Assembly: GCA_030537135.1 (NCBI GenBank)
Contig: JAUNOP010000004.1
Coordinates: 1-64,000 of the forward strand
Direction: 5' to 3'
DNA: 64,000 bases
Origin: Eubacteriales bacterium
Lineage (GTDB): Bacteria > Bacillota > Clostridia > Lachnospirales > Lachnospiraceae
In this document: one piece after another, positions 60,236-64,000 of the stretch
Position numbering within the stretch: position 1 is the first letter of the stretch
Layout of the letters: each line of letters begins with the position of its first letter
Position numbers and translations under genes: made by a program
Notes under the pieces: model-generated
The model's database searches: none
What the model was told of the DNA's origin: nothing
What the model saw: only the letters and a program-made list of their open reading frames with translations

Positions 60236-61291
60236 ATGAGTAAAGTAGCATTAATTACTGGTATTACCGGTCAGGACGGCTCCTATTTGGCTGAGTTTTT
60301 GTTGGAAAAGGGATATGAGGTGCATGGAATCACACGTCGGGCGTCCATTTCCAATACTGCCCGTATTGATCATTTGATCGCAAGGAATGCAATTACCCTG
60401 CATGATGGCGACTTATCGGATTCCAGCTCTTTGATTCGTATTATCAATATTGTGCAACCAGATGAAATCTATAATCTGGCGGCTCAGAGCCATGTACAGG
60501 TATCCTTTGACGTGCCGGAGTATTCCGGAGATGTGGACGCGATTGGGGTTCTCAGAATCCTGGAGGCAGTGCGCATCTTGGGACTGACCAAAAAGACAAA
60601 GGTATATCAGGCTTCTACCTCTGAACTGTTTGGAAAGGTAGAGGAGATTCCGCAGAGAGAGACGACGCCGTTTCATCCATATAGCCCATATGCGGTTGCA
60701 AAACAGTATGGTTTCTGGATTACAAAGGAATACCGCGAAGCCTATGGAATGTTTGCAGTAAACGGTATTTTGTTTAATCATGAATCAGAGCGCCGCGGCG
60801 AAAACTTTGTTACCAGAAAAATAACTCTGGCAGCAGGGCGTATTGCAGAGGGTCTGCAGGATCACCTGGAGCTTGGAAACATGGACAGCCTTCGCGACTG
60901 GGGCTATGCAAAGGATTATGTGGAGTGTATGTGGATGATTCTGCAGCATGAGACTCCCGAGGATTTTGTCATTGCTACCGGCGAGCAGCACACAGTAAGA
61001 GATTTTACAGAAAAGGCATTCGCAGCAAACGGCATCACAGTCCGCTGGGAAGGCGAGGGTCTTGATGAAAAGGGATATGATGCAGAGACAGGAAAAATGC
61101 TTGTGTGTGTAAATCCGGCCTGGTTCCGCCCGACAGACGTGGATAATCTGTGGGGAGACCCGACAAAGGCAAGGACTGTTCTTGGCTGGAATCCTCAGAA
61201 AACCAGCTATGCCGAGCTGGTCAGAATTATGGCAGAGCATGACAGAATGCTTGCAAAGCGTGAGAAGGCAATGAAAGCAGCAGAAGAATAG
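60236..61291 (+). CDS. gmd: GDP-mannose 4,6-dehydratase
   Basis: This encodes 351 residues. The opening [20 protein letters not shown] is the family's NADP-binding motif. The catalytic Tyr-Lys pair is in [11 protein letters not shown] and the acid in [37 protein letters not shown] is a signature of Gmd. It converts GDP-mannose to GDP-4-keto-6-deoxymannose. ATG 60236 follows TAGAGGATTATT. fcl lies 24 bases downstream and manC-manA supply GDP-mannose, so the set makes GDP-L-fucose. Confidence 0.97.
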   Translation: MSKVALITGITGQDGSYLAEFLLEKGYEVHGITRRASISNTARIDHLIARNAITLHDGDLSDSSSLIRIINIVQPDEIYNLAAQSHVQVSFDVPEYSGDVDAIGVLRILEAVRILGLTKKTKVYQASTSELFGKVEEIPQRETTPFHPYSPYAVAKQYGFWITKEYREAYGMFAVNGILFNHESERRGENFVTRKITLAAGRIAEGLQDHLELGNMDSLRDWGYAKDYVECMWMILQHETPEDFVIATGEQHTVRDFTEKAFAANGITVRWEGEGLDEKGYDAETGKMLVCVNPAWFRPTDVDNLWGDPTKARTVLGWNPQKTSYAELVRIMAEHDRMLAKREKAMKAAEE

Positions 61292-61315
61292 AAGAAGGAT
61301 AAGAGGCGAATAATC

Positions 61316-62260
61316 ATGATGGAGAAAAATGCGAAAATATATGTGGCCGGACACAGAGGAATGGTAGGCTCTGCTATTGTCCGTGAACTCAATCGTCAGG
61401 GCTATACGAATATTGTTACGCGTACACATAAGGAACTGGATCTTTGCCGCCAGGATGAGGTGGAGAGATTCTTTGCAGAGGAAAAACCAGAGTATGTGTT
61501 TCTTGCTGCCGCTAAGGTTGGGGGAATTGTAGCTAACCAGGAGGCTCTGGCTGATTTTATGTATGATAATATGATTCTGGAGATGAATGTGATTCATTCT
61601 GCCTGGAAAAACGGCTGCAAGAAGCTGGAATTTCTGGGATCCTCCTGTATTTATCCGAGGATGGCGCCGCAGCCGATGCCTGAGAGCTGTCTGCTCACAT
61701 CTGAGCTGGAGAAGACAAACGAAGCATACGCATTGGCAAAGATCAGCGGCCTGAAATACTGCGAGTTTTTGAACAGACAATATGGCACAGACTATATTTC
61801 TGTGATGCCGACAAATCTATATGGTCCGAATGATAATTATCATCCAACGCACAGCCATGTTCTTCCGGCGTTGATCCGACGCTTCCATGAAGCAAAGGAA
61901 GCAAACCTTCCGTTTGTTACCTGCTGGGGAGACGGTTCTCCGTTAAGGGAGTTTCTGTATGTGGATGATCTGGCAAATCTCTGCGTATTTTTGATGAATA
62001 CCTACAGCGGCAATGAGACGGTCAACGCAGGTACAGGCAAGGAGTTGACCATTAAGGAGCTGACAGAGCTGACTGCCAAAGTGATCGGCTATGAGGGCGA
62101 AATTCGCTGGGATACGAGCAAGCCAAATGGAACTCCAAGAAAGCTTCTGGATGTAAGCAAGGCAACTAAGCTTGGCTGGACATACAAGACAGAACTGGAA
62201 GAGGGTATCCGTCTGTCCTATGAGGATTTTCTGAATAATCCAATGCGTGCAGAAAGATAA
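61316..62260 (+). CDS. fcl: GDP-L-fucose synthase
   Basis: This encodes 314 residues from ATG 61316 (AAGAGGCGAATAATC before it); the next codon is also ATG. The NADP motif is VAGHRGMVGSAIVREL, the catalytic Ser-Tyr-Lys set includes FLGSSCIYPRMAPQPM and YALAKISGLKYCEF, and NLYGPNDNYHPTHSHVLPAL is family sequence. It epimerises and reduces GDP-4-keto-6-deoxymannose to GDP-L-fucose. A terminator follows it. Confidence 0.97.
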   Translation: MMEKNAKIYVAGHRGMVGSAIVRELNRQGYTNIVTRTHKELDLCRQDEVERFFAEEKPEYVFLAAAKVGGIVANQEALADFMYDNMILEMNVIHSAWKNGCKKLEFLGSSCIYPRMAPQPMPESCLLTSELEKTNEAYALAKISGLKYCEFLNRQYGTDYISVMPTNLYGPNDNYHPTHSHVLPALIRRFHEAKEANLPFVTCWGDGSPLREFLYVDDLANLCVFLMNTYSGNETVNAGTGKELTIKELTELTAKVIGYEGEIRWDTSKPNGTPRKLLDVSKATKLGWTYKTELEEGIRLSYEDFLNNPMRAER

Positions 62261-62278
62261 AACACCAAAACAAAACTT

Positions 62279-62315
62279 GAGTCGCTGCAGGCCTGGGCTG
62301 CTGCGGCTCTTTTTA
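62279..62315 (+). terminator. Intrinsic terminator between fcl and manC
   Basis: GAGTCGCTGCAG (62279-62290) and CTGCTGCGGCTC (62298-62309) pair with few mismatches, then TTTTTA. The gap to manC is short, so some read-through or an internal promoter is likely. Confidence 0.8.
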
Positions 62316-62336
62316 TAAAACAGGGAGATTGTAGAC

Positions 62337-63656
62337 ATGAATATAATATTATTATCCGGTGGTTCTGGAAAACGTCTGTGGCCATTGTCCAATGATGTTC
62401 GTTCAAAACAATTTATTAAGATTTTCAGGACAGAAGATGGAACCTATGAGTCTATGGTGCAGCGTGTGTACCGGCAGATTAGAAAAACAGATGCAGATGC
62501 AACGGTCACGATTGCCACAAGCAAGGCACAGGTGTCGGCCATACATAATCAGCTTGGGGAAGAGGTCGGCATTTCTGTTGAGCCGTGCCGCAGAGACACG
62601 TTTCCAGCGATCGCTCTGGCTTGTGCGTATTTGACAGATGTTCAGGGCGTTGATCCAGAGGAAGCTGTTGTGGTCTGCCCGGTGGATCCGTATGTGGAGG
62701 AAGATTATTTTCAGGCGTTAAAGGAATTGGGAGAACAGGCGGACAAAGGAGAAGCCAATCTGGTGCTGATGGGAATTGCGCCTACTTATCCGAGTGAAAA
62801 GTATGGATATATTATACCGGAAAGCGAAGATAATATAAGCAGGGTTTCCTGTTTTAAGGAAAAACCAGATGCGCAGACCGCAAAAGCCTATATTGACCAG
62901 GGAGCCCTATGGAATGGCGGAGTGTTTGCCTATAAGCTGAAATATGTTCTGAATAAGGCTCATGAATTGATTGATTTTGCAGATTATCAGGATTTATTTG
63001 ACAAATATGGAACCCTGACAAAAATCAGCTTTGATTATGCTGTTGTAGAAAAGGAAGAGAATATTCAGGTTATGCGATTCGCTGGGCAGTGGAAGGATTT
63101 AGGAACCTGGAATACCCTAACGGAAGCTATGAAAGAAAAAAGCGTTGGCGATGCTGTCATGAATGAGCATTGCAAAAATGTACATATCATCAATGAAATG
63201 GACGTTCCAATTCTTGCAATGGGTCTTCAGGACGTTGTTATTTCAGCCAGCCCGGAGGGAATTCTGGTTTCCGATAAGGAACAATCCAGCTATATTAAGC
63301 CATTTGTGGATGCAATCGATCAGCAGATTATGTTTGCAGAAAAATCCTGGGGAAGCTTTAAGGTCATTGATGTAGAAGAAGAGAGCCTGACAATTAAGGT
63401 TACGCTCAACGCCGGACATAAAATGAACTACCACAGCCATAAGAACAGAGATGAAATCTGGGCAGTGATTCAGGGAACAGGGCGCACAATTGTGGATGGA
63501 ATGGAACAAAGAGTAAAAACCGGAGACGTAATTACAATGCAGGCCGGATGCCGCCATACAATTATAGCGGAAACAGAGTTAAAATTGATTGAAGTGCAGC
63601 TTGGCAAGGAGATTACTGTTCATGATAAACAAAAGTTCCCACTTGAAAATGAATAG
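62337..63656 (+). CDS. manC: Mannose-1-phosphate guanylyltransferase with cupin domain
   Basis: This encodes 439 residues. The nucleotidyltransferase part starts IILLSGGSGKRLWPLSNDVR, then SKQF, and contains KYGYIIPES, CFKEKPDA, WNGGVFAYKLKYVL and FDYAVVEKEENI. The C-terminal 110 residues are a cupin (MNYHSHKNRDEIWAVIQGTG, GCRHTIIAE), as in type II phosphomannose isomerase fusions. It makes GDP-mannose. The separate manA gene that follows overlaps its stop by 8 bases, so the cupin may be only structural here. ATG 62337 follows CAGGGAGATTGTAGAC. Confidence 0.94.
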   Translation: MNIILLSGGSGKRLWPLSNDVRSKQFIKIFRTEDGTYESMVQRVYRQIRKTDADATVTIATSKAQVSAIHNQLGEEVGISVEPCRRDTFPAIALACAYLTDVQGVDPEEAVVVCPVDPYVEEDYFQALKELGEQADKGEANLVLMGIAPTYPSEKYGYIIPESEDNISRVSCFKEKPDAQTAKAYIDQGALWNGGVFAYKLKYVLNKAHELIDFADYQDLFDKYGTLTKISFDYAVVEKEENIQVMRFAGQWKDLGTWNTLTEAMKEKSVGDAVMNEHCKNVHIINEMDVPILAMGLQDVVISASPEGILVSDKEQSSYIKPFVDAIDQQIMFAEKSWGSFKVIDVEEESLTIKVTLNAGHKMNYHSHKNRDEIWAVIQGTGRTIVDGMEQRVKTGDVITMQAGCRHTIIAETELKLIEVQLGKEITVHDKQKFPLENE

Positions 63657-64000
63657 AAATCTGAAAAAGCCCTTTTTATTGAAACCAGCAGGGAAGAACT
63701 ACTTATGGGGTGGAAATCGGTTAAATGATGATTTTTCAAAGGGCATAGACCTAAGCCCCTTAGCAGAAACCTGGGAATGCTCTACGCATCCAGACGGCTC
63801 CAGCATCATTGCGAGCGGAGAGATGGAGGGAAAGACCTTAAGTCAGGTACTCAGAGATTACCCGCAGCTTCTTGGAACACATCCCAGAACAAAAGGGGAG
63901 CTGCCTATCTTGATTAAACTGATTGACGCCAGGAGCGATTTGTCTGTACAGGTGCATCCGGATGACGACTATGCGAGAAAATATGAAAACGGACAGCTGG
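63649..64000 (+). CDS. manA: Mannose-6-phosphate isomerase, class I (partial, runs off the edge)
   Basis: The ATG at 63649 overlaps the manC stop; 117 codons are visible before the window ends. FLLKPAGKNYLWGGNRLNDD, LAETWECSTHPDGSS, ELPILIKLIDARSDLSVQVH and PDDDYARKYENGQ are the class I PMI landmarks; QVHPDD holds a zinc ligand. It interconverts fructose-6-phosphate and mannose-6-phosphate, feeding GDP-mannose and GDP-fucose synthesis. A phosphomannomutase gene, needed between ManA and ManC, is not seen in this window. Confidence 0.92.
   Translation, partial: MNRNLKKPFLLKPAGKNYLWGGNRLNDDFSKGIDLSPLAETWECSTHPDGSSIIASGEMEGKTLSQVLRDYPQLLGTHPRTKGELPILIKLIDARSDLSVQVHPDDDYARKYENGQL

Noticed and set aside
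1..64000. tRNA, rRNA, CRISPR arrays or prophage genes
   Set aside because: No cloverleaf-like sequence with a T-loop consensus, no regularly spaced direct repeats with unique spacers, and no integrase, capsid or lysis genes were recognised on either strand.

Overview
The window reads as a chromosomal segment of an anaerobic, low-to-mid GC gut Firmicute, most likely a Lachnospiraceae member (Blautia or Ruminococcus-like; genus not settled). The reasons are a 1177-residue pyruvate:ferredoxin oxidoreductase, strong AGGAGG ribosome-binding sites, AgrA/AgrC-type regulators, carbohydrate ABC importers without their own ATPase, DUF624 (YesL) and TraX membrane proteins, and dense small palindromic repeats between genes. 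I saw no rRNA, tRNA, CRISPR array or phage module.

Layout. 1-1055: the end of a sortase-anchored surface protein and an unknown membrane protein. 1168-8621: a complete oligopeptide-type ABC importer (binding protein, two permeases, two ATPases); one permease carries an insert of about 200 residues. 8685-9353: a promoter, two tandem hairpins in a long leader, and a small membrane protein. 9600-18477: two sugar ABC importers without ATPases, then an unknown membrane-anchored protein and a DUF624 protein. 18743-25016: TraX, an AraC regulator with a divergent small gene, a broken cysteine-hydrolase gene, an AgrA/AgrC-like pair, a lipoprotein and a CPBP protease. 25357-28547: Nudix hydrolase, CapA-like protein, alpha/beta hydrolase, YqeY protein.

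28671-34535: a urease operon, ureA-ureB-ureC-(AmiS/UreI channel)-ureE-ureF-ureG-ureD, with a sigma-A promoter and a terminator-like hairpin in the leader. This gives urea or ammonium uptake, the three structural subunits and the full nickel-insertion set. 34780-43546: endonuclease III, two convergent ABC-F genes, an Rrf2 regulator and PFOR. 43759-48629: a GtrB/GtrA pair, then cobT-cobU-cobS-(short cobU paralogue)-cobC for cobalamin nucleotide-loop assembly. 48720-53036: a MobA-like nucleotidyltransferase, a MATE pump, a DUF1015 protein and two very small genes. 53231-56905: an AraC regulator divergent from a GH78 rhamnosidase. 57747-64000: UDP-sugar dehydrogenase, an AraC regulator, then gmd-fcl-manC-manA, which makes GDP-L-fucose from fructose-6-phosphate.

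The least expected material is between genes. A 399-nt group II intron of the IIC type, without a reverse-transcriptase gene, sits two bases past a terminator T-run (56998-57396). A 71-bp sequence is repeated directly in front of two unrelated genes in the same orientation relative to each (23475-23545 and 54276-54346). A palindromic repeat occurs in long and short forms differing by a clean 18 nt. A second family has two copies, and a third motif is found immediately after three different terminators. All functional names rest on reading motifs by eye; no database search was run.
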